64,000 bases of DNA, from contig CAJUBE010000013.1 of the NCBI GenBank assembly GCA_910584725.1, forward strand, positions 53,331 through 117,330, read 5' to 3'. This stretch comes from an uncultured Lachnospiraceae bacterium (lineage in GTDB: Bacteria; Bacillota; Clostridia; Lachnospirales; Lachnospiraceae). Under the pieces are notes generated by a model that did no database searches, was not told where the DNA came from, and saw nothing but the letters and a program-made list of their open reading frames with translations. Both the position numbers and the translations under genes were made by a program. Positions 41,634-50,977 of the stretch are shown piece after piece; the stretch's first letter is position 1, and each line of letters opens with the position of its first letter.

Positions 41634-42344
41634 ATGATAAATAAACAAAAAATCTTAATTGTGGATGACGACAACAACATTGCGGAGCTGATTTCTCTCT
41701 ATCTGACGAAGGAATGCTTTGAGACGATGATTGTCAATGACGGAGAATCCGTTCTGGCGGCAATAGACAGCTTTGAGCCGAACCTGATGCTTTTGGATCT
41801 GATGCTGCCGGGTATCGACGGCTATCAGGTCTGCCGGGAAGTGCGCTCAAAATCCACGCTCCCCATCATCATGCTTTCCGCCAAAGGTGAGGTTTTTGAT
41901 AAGGTACTGGGACTGGAGCTGGGTGCGGACGACTACATGGAAAAGCCCTTTGACTCCAAGGAGCTGGTAGCCCGGGTTAAGGCGGTACTGCGCCGTTACA
42001 AACCGGCCGTGCCGGAGCCGCAGCCTACTGACATCAAGTGCGTGGAATACCCGGATCTGATTATCAACCAGACCAACTATTCCGTTATTTATATGGGCGA
42101 AACCATCGAACTGCCGCCCAAGGAACTGGAACTTCTCTACTTTCTGGCCTCCTCGCCAAATCATGTTTTCTCCAGAGAACAGCTTTTGGATCAGATCTGG
42201 GGCTATGAGTACCTTGGTGACAGCCGCACGATAGACGTACACATCAAACGACTGCGCAATAAAATTAAAGATCATGAGAGCTGGCGCATTGCTACGATCT
42301 GGGGCGTCGGTTATAAATTTGAAGTACGTGAAAAGAGATTCTGA
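41634..42344 (+). CDS. OmpR/PhoB-family response regulator
   Basis: A 236-residue regulator. The receiver domain has VDDDNN acidic residues, phosphorylation at Asp55 (LLDLMLPG) and Lys in YMEKPFDSKEL. A winged-helix DNA-binding domain covers about 135-236 (SREQLLDQIWGYEYLGDSRT, then the DVHIKRLRNKI recognition helix). ACGGAGGTTATC precedes the ATG. The histidine kinase gene follows after one base. The pair resembles envelope-stress or phosphate-type systems; the signal is unknown. Confidence 0.92.
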   Translation: MINKQKILIVDDDNNIAELISLYLTKECFETMIVNDGESVLAAIDSFEPNLMLLDLMLPGIDGYQVCREVRSKSTLPIIMLSAKGEVFDKVLGLELGADDYMEKPFDSKELVARVKAVLRRYKPAVPEPQPTDIKCVEYPDLIINQTNYSVIYMGETIELPPKELELLYFLASSPNHVFSREQLLDQIWGYEYLGDSRTIDVHIKRLRNKIKDHESWRIATIWGVGYKFEVREKRF

Positions 42345-42345
42345 T

Positions 42346-43770
42346 ATGCGAAAGACACTCTACTTAAAATTAATTTTGGCCTACATCATCTTTGGACTGT
42401 TTGGATTCGTGGTGGTAGCTACTTTTGTGTCCGACATGACTTTTAATCATCTCACCAAGGAAAAGGCTGATGCCCTCTACCGGGAGGCCACGCTGATTGC
42501 AAATACCTACGCCACCGACCTGTACAATACGGAGGTATCTCTGGAAGCAGTGAAGGCGCAGCTTGACGCGCTGGACACTTACTTAAACGCCACGATCTGG
42601 ATTATCAATCCCTCCGGGCGTATGGTATTGGACTCCTCCGCTCCTGTAGATGTGGAAAACGAAGTTGTTGTAGAAAATTTTGATCCCACAATCACCGCAG
42701 GTTCTTACTACACGGTAGGCGACTTTTTCCGGACTTTTGATGAAGAAATGTTGAGCGTTTTTGCGCCCATCACCTCCGGTTACAAGGTGAAAGGGTATGT
42801 GGTGATTCACGCCTCCCTCGGAAGCATACAAGCCGAGACAAACAAGCTTTTAAACATTTCCTACATCATGCTGCTGATTCTCTTTTTACTGTCCCTGATT
42901 ATCCTGATCTTTTTCACAGAGATGGTCTATATTCCCCTGCGCAAAATTACGGAGGCGACGGAACAGTACGCCAGCGGCAACATGCACTATGAGTTCAACG
43001 TGGAAAGCGAGGACGAGATGGGCTATCTGGCCGCCACGCTTTCCTATATGGCCAGCGAAATCGCCCGCTCGGAGGATGACCAGAAAAAATTCGTAGCCAA
43101 TGTGTCCCATGATTTCCGCTCTCCCTTAACCTCCATCGAGGGCTATCTGAAGGCCATGCTGGACGGCACCATTCCGCCGGAAATGTATGAAAAATATTTG
43201 AACATTGTGCTGAACGAGACAAGCCGCCTGACAAAACTGACAAACAGCCTTTTGACCCTCAACAACCTGAACACCAAAGGAATCATGCTGAACAGAACGG
43301 ACTTTGAGATTAATACGGTCATCCGCAATGTGGCCGCCACCTTTGAGGGCACCTGCCGTCAGAAAACGATTGGTATCGAGCTGATCCTCACGGGCGACGA
43401 GATGTATGTGGTCGCAGATATGGATAAAATCCAGCAGGTTCTCTACAACCTTCTGGATAACGCTATCAAATTCAGCCACCACGATTCTCTCATCAAAATC
43501 GAGACGACCGAAAAGCATAATAAAATATTTATCAGCGTAAAGGACACCGGCATCGGCATTCCGAAGGACGATCTCAAGCTGATCTGGAACCGCTTCTACA
43601 AGTCCGATCTCTCACGCGGAAAAGATAAGAAAGGCACAGGCCTGGGCCTGTCAATCACGAAGGAAATCATACAGGCCCACGGCGAAAACATCAACGTCAT
43701 CAGCACCGAGGGCGTGGGGACGGAGTTTATCTTCTCCCTGCCCAAATCCGAGGTGGAGGACGACGACTGA
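42346..43770 (+). CDS. sensor histidine kinase (HAMP-HisKA-HATPase)
   Basis: The start at 42346 (MRKTLYLKLILAYIIFGLFG) lies one base after the response-regulator stop; the frame is open further upstream but overlaps that gene. The 474-residue kinase has two membrane helices (about 8-28 and 165-190) around an extracytoplasmic sensor domain. A HAMP linker follows, then HisKA with His255 (VSHDFRSPLTSIEGY) and the HATPase motifs NLLDNAIKFSHHD, DTGIGIPKDD and GTGLGLSITKEI. It is the partner of the preceding regulator. Confidence 0.92.
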   Translation: MRKTLYLKLILAYIIFGLFGFVVVATFVSDMTFNHLTKEKADALYREATLIANTYATDLYNTEVSLEAVKAQLDALDTYLNATIWIINPSGRMVLDSSAPVDVENEVVVENFDPTITAGSYYTVGDFFRTFDEEMLSVFAPITSGYKVKGYVVIHASLGSIQAETNKLLNISYIMLLILFLLSLIILIFFTEMVYIPLRKITEATEQYASGNMHYEFNVESEDEMGYLAATLSYMASEIARSEDDQKKFVANVSHDFRSPLTSIEGYLKAMLDGTIPPEMYEKYLNIVLNETSRLTKLTNSLLTLNNLNTKGIMLNRTDFEINTVIRNVAATFEGTCRQKTIGIELILTGDEMYVVADMDKIQQVLYNLLDNAIKFSHHDSLIKIETTEKHNKIFISVKDTGIGIPKDDLKLIWNRFYKSDLSRGKDKKGTGLGLSITKEIIQAHGENINVISTEGVGTEFIFSLPKSEVEDDD

Positions 43771-43773
43771 CAT

Positions 43774-44047
43774 TAACCGCCATGATTCCGCTCTGCGGAA
43801 TCTCAAATCTATGCGGAGAATGCCCGTATTTTGGGCATTCTCTGGCGTGAGACTTAGTACTTCTTAGCGAAGCAGCCTTTGCTGCTGAGCTTTAGAAGTA
43901 CTTCTCACGCTAACCTCCATGATTCCGCTTTGCGGAATCTCAAATCTATGCGGAGAATGCCCGTATTTTGGGCATTCTCTGGCGTGAGACTTAGTACTTC
44001 TTAGCGAAGCAGCCTTTGCTGCTGAGCTTTAGAAGTACTTCTCACGC
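43774..44047. repeat. two tandem 137-bp palindromic repeat units
   Basis: Unit 1 is 43774-43910 and unit 2 is 43911-44047; they differ at only a few bases. Each unit holds three nested hairpins: GATTCCGC/GCGGAATC, GAGAATGCCC/GGGCATTCTC, and a long one with outer arms GCGTGAGA/TCTCACGC and inner arms TACTTCT/AGAAGTA. They fill the whole gap between two convergent genes: the kinase stop is 3 bases before and the binding-protein stop begins on the last base. Partial copies occur at 27745-27840 and 62622-62647. Confidence 0.9.
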
Positions 44048-45090
44048 TAATAACCGGCCGCCCCGGGCGGCGTAAACTCTTTCGCATCCCTTGCTGAAAC
44101 CTTGATATAGGGCAATCTGATCGTATTCCCGTCCAACATGTCAACCGTTTTCATATCGCCGTTTGTGGAAAGTGTGTAGGCAAGCTCCAGCATAGCGGCC
44201 GCCTGCCCTTCTTTGTCATTGTAGACTGTTCCTATCAGCTCTCCGCTTCTGACAGCTTCCAGTCCCACGTCCGTTCCATCTATCCCCACCACTGCCGGCC
44301 AATCCTTTCTGGGAATGCTCTTCGCTTTCAACGCATCTATGGCACCCAAAGCCATATCGTCATTATTTGCCAATACCAACTCAATCCTGTCGCCGTGCTC
44401 TTCCAAAAGCTGATTCATTTTCGTCTGTGCCTGCGCCCGATTCCAGTTGGCAATGGCGTAACCCAGCTTTTCAACCGGGACGCCCTGTTGAATAATCGTA
44501 TTTACGGAATACTCCGTGCGCACAATGGAATCCTGATGCCCCACCTCGCCTTCCAGCACGATATACTGGAAAATACCGTCCCGGTTCCTGTCAAAGCCTG
44601 TCTCCTCCGCAAACGCTGCCGCCGCCAGCTCTCCTTCCATAATACCGGACTCAAACGCCTCGGCGCCCACATAATACAATTTATCCCAGCGCTTCAGATC
44701 CTCCTCCACCAATTCTCTGTTAAAGAAGATGACGGGTACATTATTCTTTTCGGCCGTATCAATGATCGTTGAGGGGTCTGTCCGATCTACCAGATTGACA
44801 CAGATCACGTTACAGCCCTCTTCAATCATGGACTCAACCTGCTCATTTTGCGTGGACTGGCTGCCCGCCGCGTTATAAATCTCCACATTAATGGTAATGC
44901 CGGTCATCTCCTGTTTCTTTGTGGCATACAGATTAAAAGCAGTCATCATCTGCGCAACAAAAGTGTCATATTGGTCGTATACGGAAATTCCTATTTTAAC
45001 ACTCTTAACCGGCTGGTTCACCACTCTGCCGCAGCCGGAAAGCAGAAGCATACCCGCCGCGAGCACCGCCACCCATCTCTTTTTCCTCAT
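44047..45090 (-). CDS. periplasmic sugar-binding lipoprotein (MglB/RbsB-like, sensor partner)
   Basis: A 347-residue type-1 periplasmic binding protein with a lipobox (LLLSGC, Cys20). The fold motifs are KIGISVYDQYDTFVAQMMTA, GCNVICVNLVDRTDPSTI, LVLANNDDMALGAIDAL and VGIDGTDVGLEAV. It resembles galactose/glucose-binding MglB and the mglB product of the same operon. As the last gene, after a YesM/YesN-type system, it more likely presents sugar to the sensor than feeds the transporter, an inference from gene order. The stop codon begins at the edge of a 137-bp repeat. Confidence 0.85.
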   Translation of the reverse strand: MRKKRWVAVLAAGMLLLSGCGRVVNQPVKSVKIGISVYDQYDTFVAQMMTAFNLYATKKQEMTGITINVEIYNAAGSQSTQNEQVESMIEEGCNVICVNLVDRTDPSTIIDTAEKNNVPVIFFNRELVEEDLKRWDKLYYVGAEAFESGIMEGELAAAAFAEETGFDRNRDGIFQYIVLEGEVGHQDSIVRTEYSVNTIIQQGVPVEKLGYAIANWNRAQAQTKMNQLLEEHGDRIELVLANNDDMALGAIDALKAKSIPRKDWPAVVGIDGTDVGLEAVRSGELIGTVYNDKEGQAAAMLELAYTLSTNGDMKTVDMLDGNTIRLPYIKVSARDAKEFTPPGAAGY

Positions 45091-45120
45091 CTTTACCCTG
45101 CCTCACTATGTTTCACTCTG

Positions 45121-46077
45121 CTATTGAACCAGCGGAAACAATAACTTTTGATTGTCTTCCTCATACAGATCTTCCGGCCTTACCACCTGAAAATTCACAA
45201 CCGGGTTCTGCAGATAGCCAACATGATCCTGTGGCTGCACCGCAATGGTTGCTACGCTCTGATATCCCATGTGAAATTCATTGGGAACAATCAGCACATT
45301 GATCCGTCTTTTATCCAAATAATACACATTTTTTTCCGAACATCCGATCCCATACAAAGCGCTTGACTGTATTTCCGAATCCGCCAGAAAATCTACCGCC
45401 CGTTCCGTCTCGTCATTTTCCAGCGCAACTAAAATCTCAACCGATTTCAACTGTTCGGTCTGCACATAATCGCTATCGGCAATCTGCCAGAGTATCTCAA
45501 CGCCCGTACCTTCCATTTCATCTAAGAAGCCCTGCAGCCGCTGCTTTTGAGAGAGTCTTTCCCTGCGTCCCGTCAAAATACCGATTTTTTCCCCAGGAAG
45601 CACACCCATATCCTCTTTTATGGATACGGCAAGCATCCTTCCCATCTCATAATTATCCGGTATCACCGCCGGGAAAATCCCTTCCGGCTCCACATCCGTC
45701 TCCACAAGCAGGATATCGGCGCCACCGGCGGATTCCTGTACCTGTGCAAAAATCTCCTCCCCCTGGCCGTCACACATTTGGACAATAATACCCTTTGCCC
45801 CATTTTCACTTTCCCGCTCGATCAGCATTCTCTCCTCATGCAATGTCGCCAGCTCTCCCGTCGACACAATGTTCAACTGTACATGGTAATCCCGCGCGGC
45901 CTGTTTCAAGCCTTCGCGAAAGGCAAACCACCTGTCGCTGCTGCTGTTATCGACAATCACCGAAACCGGATACGTTTTTTCCTTTTGCCCCCTGTTCAGC
46001 ATTCCGTAGGAAGCATAGGCAAGCAGCAGGAGCACCACCGCAACCAGACACCCAAAATATATCTTATTTTTGCCCAT
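45121..46077 (-). CDS. membrane-anchored sugar-binding-like protein (sensor component)
   Basis: A 318-residue type-1 periplasmic binding protein fold held by one uncleaved N-terminal membrane helix (IYFGCLVAVVLLLLAYASYG). The sugar-binding frame is recognisable (VSVIVDNSSSDRWFAFREGL, GKIGILTGRRERLSQKQRLQ is close to the RbsB hinge). It lies 12 bases after the kinase gene. Membrane-tethered binding proteins of this type sit beside YesM kinases and act in sugar sensing; this is the likely role here. The start has a GGAGGATTAA site. Confidence 0.82.
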   Translation of the reverse strand: MGKNKIYFGCLVAVVLLLLAYASYGMLNRGQKEKTYPVSVIVDNSSSDRWFAFREGLKQAARDYHVQLNIVSTGELATLHEERMLIERESENGAKGIIVQMCDGQGEEIFAQVQESAGGADILLVETDVEPEGIFPAVIPDNYEMGRMLAVSIKEDMGVLPGEKIGILTGRRERLSQKQRLQGFLDEMEGTGVEILWQIADSDYVQTEQLKSVEILVALENDETERAVDFLADSEIQSSALYGIGCSEKNVYYLDKRRINVLIVPNEFHMGYQSVATIAVQPQDHVGYLQNPVVNFQVVRPEDLYEEDNQKLLFPLVQ

Positions 46078-46089
46078 TTAATCCTCCGT

Positions 46090-47925
46090 TTACTCCCGCT
46101 GCTTTCCCGCCTCCAGCTTATTGCGCGTTTCATCCGAATAGCAGATATAGGGAAGATGGATGCGGACAGTCGTGCCCTCGTCCGGCGCACTCTCGATCTC
46201 CAGCCCGTAAGATTCACCAAAGCACAGCCTGATCCGATTGTGGACATTGATCAGCCCTACTCCCGAGCCATGCTTGCGCACCCGATGATTCTCCTTCAAA
46301 AGCTGACTTACCTCCTCCTCCGGCATACCCAGCCCATTGTCCTTCACTTCGATATAAACATTTTCATCCTGCCTGTAGCCTTTTACCAGGATTTCTCCTT
46401 CCCCGTCCATACATTCTACCCCATAGTAAATCGCGTTTTCCAAAAGGGGCTGCACAACCAGCTTGATCGTACAACAGCTCAGAATTTCCGGCTCTATCTC
46501 AAACTTTACGTCAAAGACATCCTTGTAACGCACCATCTGAATATTCATGTAATTGCCTGCGTGTTTCAGCTCCTCCTCCACACTGATAACCGTTCTTCCG
46601 CGGCTTAGGCTGATGCGGAATAAACTGGCAAGCTGTGTAACCATGAAAACGGCATCCTGGTAGCGTTCTCCCTCAATCATCCATACGATGGAGTCCAACG
46701 TATTATACAGAAAATGGGGATTGATCTGGGACTGCAGCGCATCCAGCTCACTTTTTCTCTTCTCTTCCTGCTCCACCAGAATATCCTGCATCATCTGCCT
46801 GATCTGCGCTACCGTGGCCCGCAACGCCCTTCCGAGATGTTCCACTTCTATCGGTCCGCCCACATAAATAGCAGAATACAGGTTCCCGGTCTCCCATTCC
46901 TTCACAGATTCGTTCAGTTTTTGCAACGGCTTAGCGATCTGCCCTGACACAAGCTGATTGATCACGACCACCATAAGCAGAGACAACGCCATCAGCATAA
47001 TCATAAAAAACCGCATATCCGTGATACCCATCTGAAAAGATGTCATCGGCGTCACGCTGACAATTTTCCATCCCGTATAACTGACCGTCTTGACTGTAAT
47101 CAGCCTTTTTTCCCCATCGAACACTTCCTCATGGCTTCCGTCATCGTATTGCACTGCTTCCAAATTATTTTCCTGATACAGATCCGCATAAATCAGTTTT
47201 TGCCTGGGGTGATAAATAATCTCCCCGGAACTATCCATCAGATACAGATATTCCGACGCATTGTCTTTATTGGCCTTCGACAGAAGCTGTTCGATGCTGC
47301 TGTAATTCATATCGACCAGCAAAACGCCCAGCGCCGACTTGCCGTTACTGGTTAACTCCACTGCGCGGCTTAACGAAATCACCCAGTAATAGCGATAAGA
47401 CGGGTCGTCAAAAAGATTCTGTACATGGGGTGTGGAAAAATGAAGATTCTCCATCTGTCCCACCGCTTCCTGAAACCACTCCCGCTCCTCCACATCCAGA
47501 TTCTCTTTCTGGTTTGCAATGGGCGCGGCGGCGACAAGCGTCCCCTCGTTCGTATAGCAAGCGATACTGATCAGGTTGTCCTTATTGGCTTCATATAGCA
47601 GATTCATTTCCTCGCCCATGCTCTCGTAGCCGAGATCTTTGTCCTTAATTACCGTATAGTACATGGCGTCTGAAATCCGCCTCATATTACGAAGATAATC
47701 TTCCAAATTGATGGCTGTCTGGCTGAGCACCTGCTCCGTCCGCTCTATCGTAATATCTTTCGTCTTGTTGACAAACTGCTGATACAGCATAATACTCAGA
47801 AAGCAGACACTGCACACCGATATGATCGTAAACGAAATGGATATTGTCATCTGTATGCTGTAGGATCTGCGCCTGCCTGTATATTCACTTTTTTTTCTGA
47901 TAAGAAACGCTTTTACTCTGTTCAC
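46090..47925 (-). CDS. YesM-type sensor histidine kinase
   Basis: A 611-residue kinase of the LytS/YesM class. It has an N-terminal helix, a large Cache-like extracellular domain (about 45-290, NTFDDPSYRYYW-like region), a second helix and a HAMP linker. The His_kinase domain has SQINPHFLYNTLDSIVWMI with the phospho-acceptor His404, and the HATPase has VKDNGLGMPEEEV and GSGVGLINVHNRI. It starts with GTG at 47925, overlapping the natural end of the regulator gene by 4 bases (GTGA). It is inferred to sense sugar through the two binding proteins encoded downstream and to drive the YesN-type regulator. Confidence 0.9.
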   Translation of the reverse strand: MNRVKAFLIRKKSEYTGRRRSYSIQMTISISFTIISVCSVCFLSIMLYQQFVNKTKDITIERTEQVLSQTAINLEDYLRNMRRISDAMYYTVIKDKDLGYESMGEEMNLLYEANKDNLISIACYTNEGTLVAAAPIANQKENLDVEEREWFQEAVGQMENLHFSTPHVQNLFDDPSYRYYWVISLSRAVELTSNGKSALGVLLVDMNYSSIEQLLSKANKDNASEYLYLMDSSGEIIYHPRQKLIYADLYQENNLEAVQYDDGSHEEVFDGEKRLITVKTVSYTGWKIVSVTPMTSFQMGITDMRFFMIMLMALSLLMVVVINQLVSGQIAKPLQKLNESVKEWETGNLYSAIYVGGPIEVEHLGRALRATVAQIRQMMQDILVEQEEKRKSELDALQSQINPHFLYNTLDSIVWMIEGERYQDAVFMVTQLASLFRISLSRGRTVISVEEELKHAGNYMNIQMVRYKDVFDVKFEIEPEILSCCTIKLVVQPLLENAIYYGVECMDGEGEILVKGYRQDENVYIEVKDNGLGMPEEEVSQLLKENHRVRKHGSGVGLINVHNRIRLCFGESYGLEIESAPDEGTTVRIHLPYICYSDETRNKLEAGKQRE

Positions 47926-49536
47926 GTCTGTTCCCGTTTGCCCATTTTATACTTGGAAGGCGATACGCCAAATTTCCGTTTAAAAACATAGCTGAAATAA
48001 TTGGGATCAGAATACCCCACCTTCTTCGCCACCATATATGTTTTTTCATCTTGTTCCAGAAGCAGTTCTTCCGCTTTCTCCATTCTACAGTCTGTCAGGA
48101 AATTGATAAAGGTTTTCCCGTCTCTTTTTTAAATAATGTAGAAAAATACGCATTGCTGACTCCCAGATTACGACAGACAGTCTCCACCGAAAGGTTTTGT
48201 TCCCCGTAATGTTCGTGTACATATTCGACCGCCTGTTCCACAAAGGATTTCACTGTGTCATCTCTCTCATTCAAAACCATATCCTGCATCCGGCCCGCAA
48301 TCTCCAGAATCCAATTTTTTAATTCTTCCGGCGACTCCATCTGCATGGCATGTCCATAAATGTCCTGCTGTTTTTCAAACACTTCTTCCATATTGATCTT
48401 CTTACTGCCAAAACGAAATACTTCCGTGATAAACGTCATGACGAAAACCCGGTACTTCATAATGGAAGAGGAAGTTTCCGCAAGGTTCTTTACACCCTCG
48501 GATACAGCCTGTTCCAACTTTTCCCTGTCTCCCATCTTAATCTCACGGATAATTTTCTGGATACTGCCGCTTTCCCCCCCCCCCAGCTCTCCTCCTTCTC
48601 GCCATAGGGGTCGGTCTCCGCAATATTAATGGCCCTCTCGCTGCCGTAAAGAACCCGGTACGAAACTGCATGTCTTGCGCTTTCATACGAGACTGCAAGC
48701 TCTTTCATGCTGTCGCATATATACCCCACTCCAGCGGTTACGGTGATACCGCAGGCCCGCTTTGCAAGCTTACAAAATCTGTCCATGGCGTCCGTGTATC
48801 CGGCAGCCGCATTTTTTTCGTCTGTAATCGACGTAATCAATATCACATCTCCCAGATATACGAAAATCCTGCTGTCCCACTTTTTCTGCAGCTGCTCTTC
48901 CGCCAGACGCTTAACGGAAATCGCCGCCAGAAAAGAATCCATTTCCGCCGGAAGATTCTTTCTGCTGATATGCAGAATCGTTACAATAAAGGAAGTCTCC
49001 GCCCATTGAATCTGATAATTCTGCCGCGTTTCTTCTATCTGCTCCTGTGACAACCTCCCCTCAAGAAGTGAAATATAAAAATTCTCCTGAAGCACAGGAA
49101 GACTTTCTAAATAATACTGCCGCAATTTGTCAATATTGCGCCTCTCGTCTAATTCCCTGTCCAGATCCACCTTCACCCGCTCAAATACTTCCCGAAGTTC
49201 GCTCTCATTAATGGGTTTTAAAATGTATTCCGTGGCCTCAACCTTAATTGCCTCTTTTGCGTATTCAAATTCGTCAAATCCCGAAAAAATAATAATCTTT
49301 ATTTTCTGATATGCTTCTTTCAGTTTTCTGCTCAGGGTAAGCCCATCCATATACGGCATTTTAATATCTGTCATGACGACATCCGGCTGTAATTCTTCTG
49401 CCATTTCAAGCGCTTCCACCCCGTTGGCTGCATATCCCACAATATGAAATCCCATATTTTCCCAGTCAAGTTTTCTGATGATAATCTGGCAGACCTCTTT
49501 TTCATCGTCTACCAGCAGAACGTTATAACAGGCCAT
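47922..49536 (-). pseudogene. YesN-type response regulator (AraC output) with two frameshifts
   Basis: The receiver domain (VDDEKEVC, phospho-Asp in VVMTDIKMPYMDGL) is intact from 49536. At a run of 11 G on the coding strand (48574-48584) the frame breaks; the continuing frame (GSIQKIIREIKMGDREKLEQ) runs from there. A second break falls in the AraC domain at four A (48113-48116 on the plus strand), where one more A would restore GKTFINFLTDCRMEKAEELL. Beyond it the AraC domain is complete and ends KYKMGKREQT at 47922, overlapping the kinase start. Restoring both breaks gives about 537 residues. It may be a true pseudogene, a switchable gene or two sequencing errors. Confidence 0.85.
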
Positions 49537-49576
49537 TTCCCTTCTCCTCCCCCTGTGCTTTCCACAAGCTCAGACC

Positions 49577-49888
49577 TCAGCCACCGTATTTCTGATCCAT
49601 ACGGCGCCACAAAAATCCCATGATCAGAGTTGCCCCCACGAACTCACCCAATGCCGCATACGCATTGATAAACAAAAGAAACGCCATAATCAGTGCGGCA
49701 AACGCCAGAAACAGAATCAATGCGGACGCCCATTTAGCGTACATGGTTTCATCCTTCACCGGCGGTTTATTTTTTCCCCGTACAATCGTAACGTCTTTTA
49801 CCATCCACAGTCTCACCCCATAGTATACAAGAACCACAAACAGCAGCAAGGGAATCCCTGCCACTTCAAAAAATTCATTTGCCTGCAT
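49577..49888 (-). CDS. small two-to-three-helix membrane protein in the Mgl operon
   Basis: The start is set at 49888 (MQANEFFEVAGIP), directly after GGGAGGGAGGA; the frame is open to 49915. The 103-residue product has three hydrophobic segments (IPLLLFVVLVYYGVRLWMV, ASALILFLAFAALIMAFLLF, ALGEFVGATLIMGFLW) and a basic loop. It is placed between mglC and the regulator gene. No family was recognised. A role in the sensing or transport complex is possible only from its position. Confidence 0.65.
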   Translation of the reverse strand: MQANEFFEVAGIPLLLFVVLVYYGVRLWMVKDVTIVRGKNKPPVKDETMYAKWASALILFLAFAALIMAFLLFINAYAALGEFVGATLIMGFLWRRMDQKYGG

Positions 49889-49932
49889 CGTCTCCTCCCT
49901 CCCGGCCGCCGACATACCGCTTGTTAAAATAA

Positions 49933-49958
49933 CGGCCGAAGAATAGATACTCCGGCCG
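49933..49958 (-). terminator. intra-operon attenuating hairpin after mglC
   Basis: On the minus strand CGGCCGGAG pairs with CTTCGGCCG (49933-49958) around TATCTATT and is followed by TTATTTT. It lies between mglC and the small membrane gene and would lower expression of the sensory genes relative to the transporter genes. Confidence 0.6.
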
Positions 49959-49972
49959 CTATATAAGATCTG

Positions 49973-50962
49973 CTATTTCCTAGCGATATATTTTCTGATA
50001 TCCAGTGAAATTGCCACAAAAATTACAATACCAATCGCTATGTACTGCGCGTTGGCATCCACACCAAGGTACTGGAGCGCCACCTTCAACAACTCAAAGA
50101 CCGTTACGCCGATCACCGCCGAACTGACTCGTCCGCGGCCGCCGGTAACGGACACGCCGCCGATGGTACAAGCCGCGATGGCCTCCATCTCATAGCCGTA
50201 ACCCAGCTGCACCGAAGCGCCGCCCGACTTTGCACCGAGCATAAATCCCGCAAGTCCGTACATTGCCGCCGCCTTCATGTAAATCAGAATCAGCGTCAGC
50301 TTTACCGGCACACCTGCCACTTCCGCCGCCTGCGTGTTGCCGCCGATCGCATACATATACTTGCCATGGCGCGTCATATTAAAGATAAACCACGTGATCG
50401 CCGCCACAATAATGGCAATCCAGATCAGATAGTTAATACCGAGGAACTTACCGCTGCCGATATCCGTATAAGCTTTCACATATCCGCCAAGAGGCGTTGC
50501 CTTCGTATAAATCATGGATATACCGTATACAATCTCCATCATTGCCAGCGTCGCAATAAAGGGCGGCACGCTTAAGTATGCGATGAAGAATCCGGTAATC
50601 GTTCCGAAAAACGCACAGATCAACATGACGATCACCATCGCAAGCAACGGATTGAGCGGTTCCATATCCGGGAAAAATTTGTTGGAATAATCCATCTTCT
50701 GCAGCAGCGTACCTGCAATACAGCCGCCGAATCCGATCATACGCCCGGCGGACAGATCACAGCCGGCAGTGATAACACAGCCCGCAATACCAAGTGCAAT
50801 GACAAGTCTTGCACTTATGTTCATCAAGATATTCATCAGGTTATTGGATGTAAAAAAGTTATCCGATGTGAAACCGGTATATATAACCAGGACAAACATA
50901 ACGATGATAACGCCATTGTTAATCAAAAAATCATTTATTTTTTTTCGGTTAATCTTTGCCAT
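49973..50962 (-). CDS. mglC: sugar ABC transporter permease (MglC-like)
   Basis: A 329-residue permease of the BPD_transp_2 type used by galactose/ribose transporters, with about eight to ten helices. GYGYEMEAIAACTIGGVSVTGGRGRVS is the conserved EAA-like loop, and ITAGCDLSAGRMIGFGGCI is typical of MglC. It follows mglA by 15 bases. It should form the homodimeric pore with the MglA ATPase and receive sugar from MglB. The exact sugar (galactose, glucose or xylose) is not settled. Confidence 0.9.
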   Translation of the reverse strand: MAKINRKKINDFLINNGVIIVMFVLVIYTGFTSDNFFTSNNLMNILMNISARLVIALGIAGCVITAGCDLSAGRMIGFGGCIAGTLLQKMDYSNKFFPDMEPLNPLLAMVIVMLICAFFGTITGFFIAYLSVPPFIATLAMMEIVYGISMIYTKATPLGGYVKAYTDIGSGKFLGINYLIWIAIIVAAITWFIFNMTRHGKYMYAIGGNTQAAEVAGVPVKLTLILIYMKAAAMYGLAGFMLGAKSGGASVQLGYGYEMEAIAACTIGGVSVTGGRGRVSSAVIGVTVFELLKVALQYLGVDANAQYIAIGIVIFVAISLDIRKYIARK

Positions 50963-50977
50963 TTCATTCTCCCTCCA

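Noticed and set aside
43774..44047. CRISPR array
   Set aside because: There are only two units, in direct contact without unique spacers, and no cas genes are near.
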